A DNA stretch of 64,000 nucleotides, taken from Hawksworthiomyces lignivorus. Lineage: Eukaryota; Ascomycota; Sordariomycetes; Ophiostomatales; Ophiostomataceae. Location of the stretch: assembly GCA_002917075.1 (NCBI GenBank), contig NTMA01000092.1:62001-126000 (forward strand), given 5' to 3'. The position numbers and the translations under genes are program-made. Positions 37,330 to 49,174 of the stretch are shown here, piece after piece (within the stretch, counting starts at the first letter, position 1; every line of letters starts with the position of its first letter). The notes beneath the pieces are model-generated. The model made no database searches and had not been told where the DNA came from. It worked only from the letters and a program-made list of their open reading frames with translations.

Positions 37330-39779
37330 TTCGCGCGATAACAAAGACAAACCGATATCGTTACCTCATCATTGGCGATGCATCCAGTTGTGCGCAAGCC
37401 CTCGCAGTCGCCGTCTTAGCGTGCCAAACACGAATCCTATGTCCTTGGAAGGAAAAAGCCTTGGCAGGGGAACATTTTTTGGCACATTGGGATCTATCTG
37501 GAAGTTGTTATCTGTCCATTTCTGCGTCCTGTTTGCTCGTCGGTCAAAAAGATCAGACCAGATAGCCCTCTCGAAGGAATAGGGGCGGAATCTTCTGACA
37601 GAACCGAGGAGCCGGGACCAGGGCGGTGCATGTTGGAGGCTGCTTGGATACTCCGTACTGGCCTGTGAAATGCAGCACAGCTTGGGGGGTGAAAACCGTT
37701 TTGTCTACGGCCAGGCCACCAGCCACCTGGAAGGCGGTGCGCCTGGCGGGGGCGCCAGAAGGCTGTCCGGACTCGCCGTTTTGACAATTGCGAACAGAGG
37801 CGAATCCCGACTGCGACAAGGTAGATAGTGAGTGGGTATGAAGCAGACCCTTTAAGCTTCGTTAATCTCTCCGCGATCTTCGCTTCTTGGGTGTTTTTTT
37901 GTGTCTTGTACGAGGCCAAGCTTCCTTTCTTGGGAGGTGATCCCGAGCAAGGCGAACCCAGCCAAGCTTTTACCAGCTAAATAGCGCGGTCTCCGAACGG
38001 TCGCCCTGTTTAGCTGGATCTGCTGCTCTACCTGATTAGGGCCAAGCGGATGAAACCAGTCTACGTACAGTATGACTTTGTATGCCAATATGGGAGCAGA
38101 CGTTGTACGAGTACGTCGTAGTGCGCTTGTGTTAGAAACTCGAATTACTCCATAGACCAGGCGTAACTGGACGGTTTTCTGCCTTGATAAGGAAGGTCAA
38201 AAGTTGTCTGCGCAAGACCCAACGTAGATTGGCGCTAGTCTATGTTTGGGAAAGGCGTTTTATTAGGTGCTTTGGTAAGGTATTTTGTCGTTCTGATTGG
38301 TTGGCGTGCGGCCCTCACCACATATTTCGCCACTTGCGGAACGGCATTTCGCAAAGAAGATCCCCCAAAGATAAAAAAAAAAAGTAATAATACTAAGTGG
38401 AAAGAAAGGGGAAGACATGAGTATGGAACAAGATAGTTTTGGGCGGCTGAACCGAATTCAAGAAAAGAAACGCTGACGACCAACGGCTGGCGGGCAGGGC
38501 AGCGGCTGAACAAATCGGGGGCAGCATCTACGAATGAGACAAAGCAACTCGGGAATACGCTGCCAACCTAACTGGCCGTTTTGATATCTTGCTATAAGAT
38601 GGGAGTGGAGTATTAAGAGTATTAACGTCTCTTGTAAAATATACAGACAGCCGACCGGCAAAATGTAAAAGGGACGTGGGTGAAAGGCTGAAAGAGGGTA
38701 AAACATCGAAAGAGGGGGGGATATTGAAGGGAAGGGAAGAAATGGGAAGGAAAAGGCGATATGAAGAGACGAAATGCTTCTAAGAGAGCGAAAGAGCGAA
38801 GAGATGATAGCAATGATTGGCAGAAGATGATGAAAGAGAAGAAAAAGGAAAGAAGGAAAAAACAAGAAAAAGAAAGAAAGCGGCTTTCCCCCATGGTTCA
38901 TCTTGCTTCAATAGAAGTATGCCGTATTTTATTATTTCGGTTGCTTAACGCGATATAGAGATAGGTAGGTATCGTGAGAAGGTCTCACTGCTTCTTTCTC
39001 CTTTTTGGGAGCTGATATTCCGATCTCTTTTGCGCCCTACCCTTATCATCTCCCTTTGTGCGATCGCTCTTCTCGCAATGTGCACAGCAGACAACTCATG
39101 CTAGCAGATGCGATTATTTTAGCTCAGCCGGCGCTATTGCTTGCCATGGCTATCATTTGTGACGAGTGGCTGGCTCGAGTGCCTCGAGTGGCTCGACAAG
39201 TGTGAGTTATTCCAGTGTGAGTGAGTGCGTGCGTGTGTGCGTGTGTGCGTGGAAGTGCATATGTGCCATCTGCAATGTCATTTACAGTATCACTTTTCCA
39301 GCTCCTTAGCTGAGACATGCTATTAAGCATTTTTTCTTGCTCGCTGTTCGCTGGCCGCCCCAGGCCCACATCATGGAATTTTTTTAGCTAACGCGGGCGG
39401 GGCGCAGAGAACTTTCGGCACAGGCTTCCACAGACCTTCTCGAAGCCTGTACCCTCACTTTCTCCACTTGCAAGGGAAGGAAGGAGCCAACGACAGTGAA
39501 CATTGCCTGTCTGCACGCTGTAACTGGTCTTCTTTCCCTCCAACCAGTGTTCATGCTAGCAGAGAACGTGGCAGTCACGCTCCTCTCTATCCACCCCTCT
39601 CTTTTCCTCCCGCTGTTCCTTCCCCCTTCTCGAAGCAGAGGCTGCCCCAGTTAAAACTCGTACGCACTCCGTAATCTGTGCCACCCACATTCGTTGCTGC
39701 TCCTCCTCGCCTCCTTGCTGCTTATGAAGGTACGTCGTAGGTCCTCTGTACTGGTGTCCGTCCTCTGCTTGCAGCATGT

Positions 39780-40640
39780 CTCTGGGTTATGACTTAGTAA
39801 CTTCCCACTTTTTACCCTTTTGCTATATTTCTCTCCTAAGCCTGCTCCGTAATACTTCTCGCTGGTTTCTCTACTTACCTACCCACACACTCTTTTTCCC
39901 TCTGTACCTTCCAATCGCATCTATGCGCAATCACGCACCACACCCCCCCCCCCCCCCCCCCCTCGATTGTTCTTTCCTTCGAAGAGTAAAGTTCATTACT
40001 AGGACCCCTGGACCTTTTTTTCTTTCTTCGCTCCTTCCCATTGGATCCTCACCCATCCCATTTTGACACCTGCCTTCTATACACATAGTAGCTGCCGCTT
40101 GTCTTTGTCTTTTGTGTATCAAGTTCCTTCTCTCTTTCCCGCCTGCGTCCTTCTTTCCATTATTCTTTTTCCCATCCCCCCCTTCCCTACTCTCCTCCCT
40201 CTTCACCCCCCCCTCCCTATCTTTCTTTCTCGTGCTACTTACTCCGCAATTCTTTAATGCCTCTATTTTCTCGTTTTCCCTCTTTTCCAAAAGACCCAAC
40301 AATCCTTCATACATACGACTATGTTTCCGTGATCCACGCCTTTCCCTTCTTCTCTTCCACCATCCTTACCAAAAACCCTGTCTCGCACACCCACTCTTCT
40401 TCTCTCCTTGCACCATTCGCGCAAATTCAAAATCCTCTCTGTACAGTTAACGAACGACAGGTTCCAAACTCTCCTTCGTTTCTCCTCTTCTCTTTGTTTC
40501 TCAAACTCTCACACAACCTTTTCTCTTCCCTCCTCCCGTTACTTGGTCCTCTTTCCATTTTCTCTCTCTGGGTTTCTCCAACTCTGACCTGCTCTTTTTC
40601 TCCGATTCTTCGACTACGCTAAGACGCTCACATCTACTCA
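39780..40640 (+). promoter_or_regulatory. Long pyrimidine-rich tract, likely promoter/leader of the phosphodiesterase gene
   Basis: About 860 bases dominated by C and T on the plus strand, including a 20-base C run at 39943-39962. Similar but shorter CT blocks precede the IDE and ubiquitin hydrolase genes. CT blocks near transcription starts are common in filamentous fungi; the role here is inferred. Confidence 0.45.
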
Positions 40641-40714
40641 TCTCTATCTACGCGAGTTTTTCAGTTTACTTTTTTTCGACTTCTCCTTCTTCCGCCGCCT
40701 ACGAGTCATTGCCA

Positions 40715-41476
40715 ATGAACGCAACCTGGACTTTTCAAGGTAAGAGTTTTGCGAGCGAACCTGCGTTGCTGCCCTGCTGTCGTGCTGCCTTTTGCTTGTG
40801 CCGCGGCCAACTACCCAAATTGCGATTGTCTTGCATGCGAAGTTCCTGAATATCGGCCTGCTCTCTCGACTATTTGTACGTCTATTCGCTTGCGGTCCAC
40901 CTGCTGCCTCTACATTTGTTGCTTTTGCGGTTATCGCGGACCTATCGCAATCTCACGTCGCAAATACTACGATCGAGACTTTGGGGACCACGCGACAGAT
41001 GGATGAAAACGACATTGCCAACCACCGCGACTCGCCTCTAGCATACATAGATTACATTCTCAGTCCTCTGTTTTTGGGGGCCAAGGGAATGGGACTGTCG
41101 CAAAGTGTTCGTCTCGGTATACATTTCGCCTTCATTTCGTCCTTTGTCCATAATCGCTTAGTGTCGTGTGTCCTACCAACAACTTCGCCTGGAAGATCGG
41201 TTGCTCTACATCAAGACAACACTTCGCCTTTTCTCTTAAACATGATCCTCTTGTGCCCGAGGCGGGCAAATGCGCTGGATACTTCAACACTGGATTCATT
41301 GATTGCGCTCTGGCTTCTAACCGCACTACGAGTCTTTGTTATCATGCATCTTTCTTCGTACCTGTTGGCTAATTTCTTATCTCTTCCATAATGCAGACTT
41401 TCGATTTCGCACGCGACACCTGCTCTACCTAGATCTCTTTCCTCTGCGCAACGGCCAACTGGATCGCCTTTGTTGA
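40715..41476 (+). other. Candidate spliced upstream ORF (34 codons) in the phosphodiesterase leader
   Basis: ATG at 40715 reads MNATWTFQ, then a strong donor CAAG/GTAAGA begins at 40740. A pyrimidine-rich acceptor ends in TAATGCAG at 41394-41396. Joining at 41397 keeps the frame (next residues DFRFRTRH) to a stop at 41474-41476. The implied intron is 657 bp. Such a uORF would lie about 600 bases before the phosphodiesterase start and could restrain its translation. It is predicted from splice signals only. Confidence 0.35.
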
Positions 41477-42081
41477 CGACCCCAAAAATAGAATACCAAA
41501 AGCCTTTCTCGTTGCCTAACTGATTGTCGTATGAATGTGTGCGACTTGGATCACCTGCTTCCTTCGACTCCTATATCTTCGATCACAGAAATTATTGGGT
41601 CGGCTCCCTCTGTATTCAGAGTTGTCTGGATCTGCGCCCTGAATCGTCTCGGATTTTCCTGGACGGCCTTTTTGCCTCAGCAGTGCCTCCCACTTGCAAT
41701 TACAGCTACCAGCTCTTTTGCCAACAAGACTTGGCTTAATTTTTTATTCTTTTGACTTTGCATTCGACGCACTGCACGTTTGCAGAATCCGGACAATTTC
41801 TTCGCTTTTCCCTGGGGTCTGGTGTATGTTATACAAGGGGTCTCCTTCGTAACCTCGTGCTCACCATCGCCGCGCCGCCTTGTGTTTCGGGTTGGCGAAT
41901 CCCCCCTCCGAATCGAAAATTTCTGGCCCTGAGTATTCCTTCTTGATCTCTGTGCTTGGCAGGCCTGTTGATTTGTTCTTCATTCCTTTCGTTTCTATCC
42001 TGTCCTTTTACTTCTCTTTCCTTTTCCCCTTTGTGGCAGAGGCCAGTTTCCGGGACTGGGCCGCCTCTATTTTCAGCCACA
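41477..42081. other. Remaining leader before the phosphodiesterase start
   Basis: About 600 bases, pyrimidine-rich, with several short ATG-initiated frames and no recognisable coding content. The phosphodiesterase frame is open without an ATG for about 40 codons upstream of 42082. Confidence 0.45.
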
Positions 42082-45069
42082 ATGGACGCTACTCTCTGTA
42101 ATGTCATATACGTCGACCGGACCATTCAAAAAGATCGGGTATTCCGTGCTCGATCGCACAAGACCGTTCAGGCCGACCAATTGAATGGTCTGGAGACAGA
42201 TGTTTCTACCCTCTGGGAATCTCAGACGCTCGAAGAGAACGTCAGCCTTTTAGCAGATGTCTTTGGCGATAGTAGGTGGTGCCGGCGCTCATTTTATACC
42301 TCGAGTTTCAAAAAAAAGTTCATTTTATCGAAATCGAACCATAGCTAACTGATTGTCTCATTAGTTCACCTTTGCGCTTCCGGCAATTCTTGCGTGTCAA
42401 GATTGTTTAACTTGCAGGACGAATCTATGCTGGATCTCAAGCCAACCATCGTATTGATTGACACACCCTACGATGAACGGATACCGCCAGAAGACCAGTC
42501 TCGCTCTCCTTCTCCACATTCAACTCCCCTAAATGGCGCAGAAGTTTCTCCGAGCTCACCACCAGCTGATGATGTCTACGGTCTGCGGCTGCTTCAGCGC
42601 ATTATTTCAGAAGCTCATCTTCGTAACCTGTCTAAGCTCGTTGTCCCTGTCTCTGTTATCGGTCTTCCTCCTTCTTTAAATGGAACATCCAGTGACGACA
42701 AACTTTTGGACGCGGGAGATGAGTCTCAACCCCGAACGTCACTTCCCAATAACGATAGGCCAGCAAACCGCCCGCTATTGAAAAGGTGTCTAAAGCTCGG
42801 TGCGGTAGATGTCTTGCACAGCCCAATACAACCTCAAAGCATTACTAGCCTTGAGATCCGCGCATACTGGGCCCACAAGAGTGCCGCTCGAGACCAGCAG
42901 GCTCTTCTCGAATTTCGGCGCGGCCGCAAGCGCTCCTGGGTTGGTATTGCCGACAACCGGCCATATGCCTATCTGCGTGAAACAATGGTCGCTTCTCTGA
43001 TGAGGAGAATCTGCCAAATGGAGGATGGAGATGAGCTTCCTGTTGAGGCAGTACGAATTGGAGTTGCCTCCCACCGAAGGCCTTTTATCGCAGCCTCCAT
43101 CGGAAGTTGGCAATTTTCAGCCCACGAACTCTCCGACGACGAACTGGTTGAGGCCTCGGTATTGATGTTTAAGCACGCGCTCGCGATGCCAGAGCTGGCA
43201 GAATGGCGAATACCAACAGGTGAGCTATTACTTCGGCTTAACCCACTAACTTCTATTTTGAAAAGAATGCCTGGTAGCTAACCAACATATCCCTTACCAG
43301 ACCAGCTTATCTGCTTCCTCATCGCATGCCGCGCGGCATATAACTCTTTTGTGCCTTATCACAACTTCCGCCACGTCGTGGATGTTCTGCAAGCAACATT
43401 TAACTTCCTCGTAAATATTGGTGCTCTTGCCCCCTTCCCACCATCATCTTCCACGCCGACGACTTTGTCATCACAACCCAAATCGCCAATGGCTTCTCTC
43501 ATCCATCCATTCGAGGCACTTACCCTGCTTATCACCGCCATCGGCCACGACGTTGGCCATCCGGGGGTGAACAACGGCTTTCTGATTGTACTCAATACTC
43601 CGCTAGCCCAACTGTACAATGACCGGTCTGTGCTCGAGTCATTCCACTGCGCTGCATACTCCCAAATTTTGCGGCGGTATTGGCCGACCGCTTTCAACAG
43701 CGCCAAGATGCGGAATTTGATGATCAGCTCCATTCTCGCTACCGACATGGGTCTGCATTTTGACTACATGAAGAAGCTAGGGAGCATCCAAGAGAAGCTC
43801 GCTGAAAGCAATACGACAGACGGATGGAATGGTCGGATGTTTGAAGAACAGACAGCCCTGGCCTGTGCTCTTCTCATCAAATGTGCAGATATCAGCAATG
43901 TGGTTCGTTTCCCCCGCTCCCCATTATTCTCGCCTTTGTTGCGTTCTCCTATATCTAGTAATCATGGCTCCTAACTGTGTAAACAGGCAAGACGGCACGA
44001 CGCCGCAGTACAATGGATGCACATTCTCTCCGACGAATTTTCGCGGCAGGCTTATATGGAGGGCCAATTAGCCATCAAATCTTCTCTGGCAACTCAGCCG
44101 AAGAAGGATACCATTTCACTTTTTCGTGCTCAGCTCGGTTTCATGAATTTGTTTGCCATCCCACTATTTCAGGGTGTTGCCAGTGTCATGCCGGCGATGC
44201 AATATTGTGTAGATGAGCTGGAGGTCAATAAATCCCTCTTCGAGAAAGGGATTGCCGAGGAGACTGTTAAGCTGGAACCCAAACCGCAACATAGCTTACA
44301 TGGTACATTTTCTCCACGTTCTTTGAGCATGTCTGTGCCTGCGACGATAACCCATGCACAGCCGGAATCTAATAACCAGCTCGGCACCTGCGGACCTGCT
44401 TCGGAATCTGCTGCCGACCATTTCACACCATGTAACAAGTATCCCACAAATGCCAATGGCAGCGTTGAAAACGGCGACGAGGTAATAGGCTCGCATCAGT
44501 TACCGGCTCTTGGCGAAGCATACAAAGCTCCTATCGGGACGACTGCACATTTCGACGTTGTGGCAGAATTTGTGGCAAATGACCCCTTCAACATCAACGA
44601 TGGTCGGCCGTTTGCATCCACGAAGCAGCGCGTCAGCGAGGCCACAGACGGAAGCACATCTATCCCTAGCGCTGGCGATTGGGCTTCGCAGGCGACGAGT
44701 GCAACTACAGGGAAAATGCCACTCTCCCCAAGCACCCAAGGTACAAGCATTGTCAGCCGTGACTCGTTCGATCGTTCCTCGAGTCTGCCAGTTGTTTCGG
44801 TCGAAACAACAGAAACGGCTATCCAAGACGATGTGATCAAAAACCCTTCGGACGCATTAGTCACGACTCAGCTGTCGCGCGAGGACGACATGTCTCTGTC
44901 GTCTGGCGGCCACAGCATTGGGAATGGGAATGGCAAGCCTCAGCGGGAGGGGCCGAATTTGAAGAAGAAATCAAGCCGCTTCAGGATGAATGCCCTCACA
45001 TTCTTCCGCCGCCATATCAGTCCAACTCCACCTGTCCCAACATCTAATACGGATTCTACAGCAATGTAA
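42082..45069 (+). CDS. 3',5'-cyclic-nucleotide phosphodiesterase, class I (cAMP, Pde2/PdeA type)
   Basis: Four exons, 42082-42271, 42365-43219, 43301-43902 and 43987-45069, give 909 residues. The enzyme hydrolyses cAMP and so damps protein kinase A signalling. The HD-type metal site is complete: H369 and H373 in YHNFRHVVDV, H431-D432 and H435 in GHDVGHPG, and D545 in KCADISNV at an exon boundary. A Ser/Pro/Thr-rich loop (about 393-412) interrupts the catalytic domain, as is usual in fungal orthologues. The N-terminal 200 residues resemble a response-regulator-like fold region seen in fungal enzymes, and the C-terminal 250 residues are low-complexity. The start MDATLCNVIYVDR was chosen as the first ATG in the frame. 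A long leader with a possible spliced uORF precedes it. Confidence 0.95.
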
Positions 45070-46293
45070 CAGAATCCAATCGATTTGTTTTGCTTCACTA
45101 GGTCAAGCAACACAGACTACAAACCAGACCACAAACCAGACCGGTTTTCGAGTTCAAACTGCGACTTAGACGCACGTTTGGACTGTGTATCAACAGAAAC
45201 GTGGCATAATGGATTCGGAATCATGATATTCATGTTTTTATTGGGATTTTATTCTTTTTACTTTGTTTTGTGTACATTTTTCTTGTCTCTTACGATCTCT
45301 TTCTAGCATTTAAACGTCGCGAGCGGACGTGTTGGATATGTGTGTACTTGTTGCACCAATCCGCTTCCATTTTTCTTTTGTGTCTTTTTGTTCTTTAATT
45401 ATAGCTATATGATCGCCCATATGCTCGCACCCAAACAACGAAAGTGGAAGAAGCGGCATTGACAAGGGCGGTATGGGAGGATCCGGGAGATGGGCGGCAA
45501 AAGCGCATAACAATGGTTGGAAGGCGGACAATAGCGGAAATGGTACGGAGGAGGGATTGGGAGGCTCTTGGTGTTTCTATCTCTTTTGTACGGTCTTGTT
45601 TATTTGGAGAAGAGGTGCATGGCCAAGAGATGGGCGGGACACTATCGGAATCAAAAAGTAAAGTAAACATGAATTATATCGTCTATTCCCTTTAAAACTA
45701 CTGCTAGGCTTTTCTTTCTTGTGATGACACTGTAGTGTTCTCTCTCCCTTGTTCTGTAGAAGATGCCGAGCTAAGTGTGGATACAAAAAAAGTGTATTAG
45801 GCTAGTTATACGCCTTGCGAGACCGACTGATCACACTAGCCAAAGCCGTAGCAGAATAGCTTGTTTAGAGAAGTTGAAAGACGTAATTGCATACTATTGA
45901 TTCGTCTGAAAGATACTATACAACACAGTCCACAAAGCTACATATTACAGAATCCACAAACAAAAAGCTACCCTCTCGGAGAGCGTAGAAGAGTGAGGGG
46001 CATGCTCCAGAAGAGAGACAGCGTCTCTCATCGGTGGACGGTCAACAAAATGACTGCTCATCTATCAAATATCGGCAAGGCAATAAACGCGAGAAGATGA
46101 AATAGACTAAACGCCGTTTGAAAAGACAATAGATACGTGATGCAAGTGAGCAAGCGAGCCTAACTACCTGTCTAGTCACACAAACCACCTAATCTGGGGA
46201 AAAGGTAGATATCTAGATAAAAGGCAGGCGACCCGATACAGTAGCGCTACGGGCTGCGGAGACTAGGGACTTTCAAGTGGGGATGCCGATCAG
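45070..46293. other. Convergent 3' intergenic region
   Basis: About 1.2 kb between the converging phosphodiesterase and carboxypeptidase genes. It is AT-rich with T runs near the phosphodiesterase 3' end. No gene or element was recognised. Confidence 0.6.
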
Positions 46294-48045
46294 CTACTGA
46301 GCGAACCATTCACCGCCCAGCCAGCGGTTGAAGAAGTCCAGAGAGGCCTCGGGCTGGTCGAATGGCACCATGTGGCCGGCCTGGTAGACGCGGATAAACG
46401 AGAAATTGCCGGCAGCCTTGACGGTGCCATAATCGGCCTTCTTGCCGTTGGCAGCAGCTGACTTGCCGCCGGGGAACGACAGGTCCTTGGTCTCTGCCTT
46501 GTTGAAACCGGCCTTGCCATCCCACTCGAGGGCCTCGGCCCAGGCACGGTTGCCAAGCCAGTTGCAGATGAAGTCGGCATCGCCAGCATAGATCAGGACG
46601 GGGATTTCGGCCAGGATGTCAGGCACCAGGCGGTGGAACGGCTGCATCCAGTCGCCCTGGAACAAGAAGTTGCGGTTGATGTCAAAGTTGCAGCTGTCGT
46701 AGGAGTCGACCTCGGCGCCGACAGCCTGCTTGACGTCATCGCGGTTCAGGTACTCGGACACCCAGCCCATCTGAGGGTAGCACAGGTTGCTGCTGTCCTT
46801 GCAGGGGCCGCGGATGTCGTAGACGTTCTGGCCGGTGCTCTGGTAGGGGCCGAGCATGGCGTTGTTACAGTAGATGGCCGCGGGCACGCAGCTCCAGACG
46901 CTCTGCGAGTTGTAGCAGCTCTCGATCAGAGACTGGCAGCGCGGCAGAGAGTTGTCCATGTTGCGGCACTGCGACTCGTCCAGCACAGCCGGGTAGCCAC
47001 CGTCACCGCAGGCCATGGGGCGGTAGTGCTCATACTGGGTGTACGGGTCGGTCAGGCCGTTGCCAATAAGCACAGACTTGAGGTTGATGTTGCGGTCCTT
47101 GTGCGAGAGGATCTCGTGCGCGAAGACGGGAATGTAATGGCCGGCATACGACTCGCCTGCAATGTGGAAGTCCTGGGTGGCGTACTGAGGGAACTGCTTG
47201 AAGAAGAGGGTAAGCAGGGCATAGATGTCCTTGCCAGCAGCAACGGTGTTGCTGACGGACTGGCCCGAGTACGAGTAGCCCACGTTGACGGGCTGATCGA
47301 GGAAGATGACAGAGGCATTGGCATTCCAAGAGTAGGGGTTGTTGACGATCTTGATGTTCTCGTCGATGGCCGAGGGGCCAAGCTCAAAGAAGAGACCGGT
47401 CAGCGAGGAGCAACCAGGGCCGCCATTGAGCCAGAGCACAACAGGGTCGTTCTTGGGGTCATTCCGCGACTCAAAGAACCCTGAGGGCAAGAAACAGATT
47501 GAGTCAGCGGCGACGATGTCATCAAGCAAAGGCAGTATTCATTATCAGCGGGACTCACAGTAAAACAGATGCTTGTCATTTTCATTGTCATCCAGGTAGC
47601 CGCTGTACTGCTTGACCTTGTCAATGCCCAGCTTGGATGGGTCGACGGCCTTGACGCGGAGGTCGTAGGCGGCCATGGTGTCCTTCTCTTTGGAACCGGC
47701 ACCGGTCGCAGAAAAGGCAGCAGGCACATCAGCGCCCTTGACGATGTAGTCCCAGTGGCTATCGGGGCGGCGTGTGTGCTTCTTGGGCGTGGAAAAGAAG
47801 GTAGCCTTCTCAAAGGCGTCAGGGACGATGCGCTTGACCTCCTCCCAGAGAGCCTCGGCATCTGCGGTCATGTCCTTTACGGCCTCCTGCAGAGCAGCAA
47901 GCGGACCAGATGCCGGGATGACATTATCGCTGTTGCTCAGCTGCTTTTTGGCATCACCGAGGACCTGCTGCTGGCCATTGAGCGGCGACGAGAAGATGGA
48001 AGCCGAAGCTGCGCCGACGAGGACGGCTGACGCAGCGATGCGCAT
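46294..48045 (-). CDS. cpyA: Carboxypeptidase Y, vacuolar serine carboxypeptidase
   Basis: Two exons on the minus strand, 47559-48045 and 46294-47480 (78-bp intron, GTGAGT...CTCAG), give 557 residues, the usual length. CPY is made as a preproprotein, sorted to the vacuole and removes C-terminal residues from peptides. The signal peptide is [15 protein letters not shown], followed by a propeptide of about 120 residues. The catalytic triad is S273 (GESYAGHY), D465 ([13 protein letters not shown]) and H532 ([11 protein letters not shown]); the substrate-binding Cys typical of CPY is C468. The oxyanion segment [10 protein letters not shown] is intact. The Cys-rich insert (about 320-400) for disulphides is present. 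It is divergent from SDO1. Confidence 0.97.
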
Positions 48046-49174
48046 GATGGCGAGCTGTGAATGATAAGAGGACAGGGACGGATAAAATGAGATGGGGATT
48101 TGAGATGGGGGATTGAGATGGGATTGTAGTAGGATTTTCGATATTGTAGATGATATCACAGTTGATGGGTAGAAACAATGGAACAATCAAGGGAGAGATG
48201 GGAGGGAGGGCGGCAAGGAGTGGAAAGGATGATGAAGGATGAAAGGACGAGGGAAGAGAAGGGGAAGAGATAAAGTGCTGTGCCGAAGAGGTGTCGGAGC
48301 AGCAGCGGGAAGAGAGCAGCAGCTCTGGACCCAACCACAGCAGGCGCAGCTCTGGGCGGGCTATCTGAGACTCAGGCACCCACTGAAACTGGGGCGGGTG
48401 ATGTCAGCACCTTCTACCTTCGACCAGGCAACGGGGCGCCTGGGTGGGGGGGGAAAGTGGTGGCGGCTTTGTGACCACTCGCGCCTGCCTCCGCTTTTGG
48501 TACGAGTACGTATGTGTTTGTACAGCTCAACACGGTTTTAATACAATATTACACTGTTCGTTTGCACGTTGTACACGTGCACAAGATCAGAAGCAGAGAA
48601 GAGAGAAGACGTGCAGAGCGAGCTGTGAGGCTGTTCCAATAATCTTCAGCATCATTTGTTCTTGTCTGGGGCCCCTCGCGAGTCTGGCTATTGGTCGTTG
48701 GGCAGATCCGAGCAGAAATACATACAGGGCGGTGGAATGCAATGAATCATAGTGACTGTATGTCTTAACGCAGTAAATAGATTAAGAGTTGTCCTACTCC
48801 ATATTACTGTAAGGCGGCTTTTAGTGCCTTGTAGAGAGGGGCACAGCGCATATTGAGTCACTCTCTCACCGTTCCTTTCTAGTTTACTAATAGTGGTTTT
48901 TTTTTTCTTTGGCGGGGGAATCCAAATGATGCATCGAGTGGTGGACGAAGGAAGGCGAGAATTTTTCTTTATAATCGGCAGCGCAGCCACTTGCTCAACG
49001 GCCTGTCGCCTAGGGACCCATATACGTATTCTGGGTGCTAATTTTTTTTTTTTTTTTTTTCTCTCTGAAATTTCGACTTGCAAAAAGAAAAGGGCAAGAA
49101 AAGCCAAGGGCAGCCTAGAAGCCAGGAAGCAAGTAATAAGCCACCGAGGGGGAGAACGCACACCTACCGCCACA
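48046..49174. other. Divergent promoter region carboxypeptidase Y / SDO1
   Basis: 1129 bases. It contains T and A runs (for example 48899-48907 and 49042-49060) shortly before SDO1. The SDO1 frame remains open upstream for 94 codons to an ATG-like position at 48893, but that stretch is poly-Phe/Lys from homopolymers and is not considered coding. No other element recognised. Confidence 0.55.

Larger units (their letters stand above)
33420..40714. other. Very long gene-empty region upstream of the phosphodiesterase
   Basis: About 7.3 kb with no supportable gene. Open frames are up to about 157 codons but lack recognisable content. Simple sequence is frequent: a 21-base A run (36288-36308), a 20-base C run (39943-39962), a GT-rich patch (about 39225-39252) and a G-rich cluster (37298-37329). 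TACTCCGTA-type elements lie at 36920 and 37649, with a near copy at 39666. From about 39780 to 40640 the plus strand is strongly pyrimidine-rich, as expected of a promoter and leader. Confidence 0.5.

Noticed and set aside
38458..38901. 147-codon minus-strand frame rich in Phe/Ser/Leu
   Set aside because: It is the translation of a purine-rich low-complexity tract.
40792..41391. 199-codon frame in the phosphodiesterase leader
   Set aside because: It begins without ATG, has no recognisable motif and lies inside a likely leader intron.
46633..47484. 283-codon plus-strand frame over carboxypeptidase Y
   Set aside because: A composition shadow; the minus strand has the full catalytic triad.
48893..49174. 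Extended N-terminus of Sdo1
   Set aside because: The extra 94 codons come from T and A homopolymers; the conserved protein starts at 49175.
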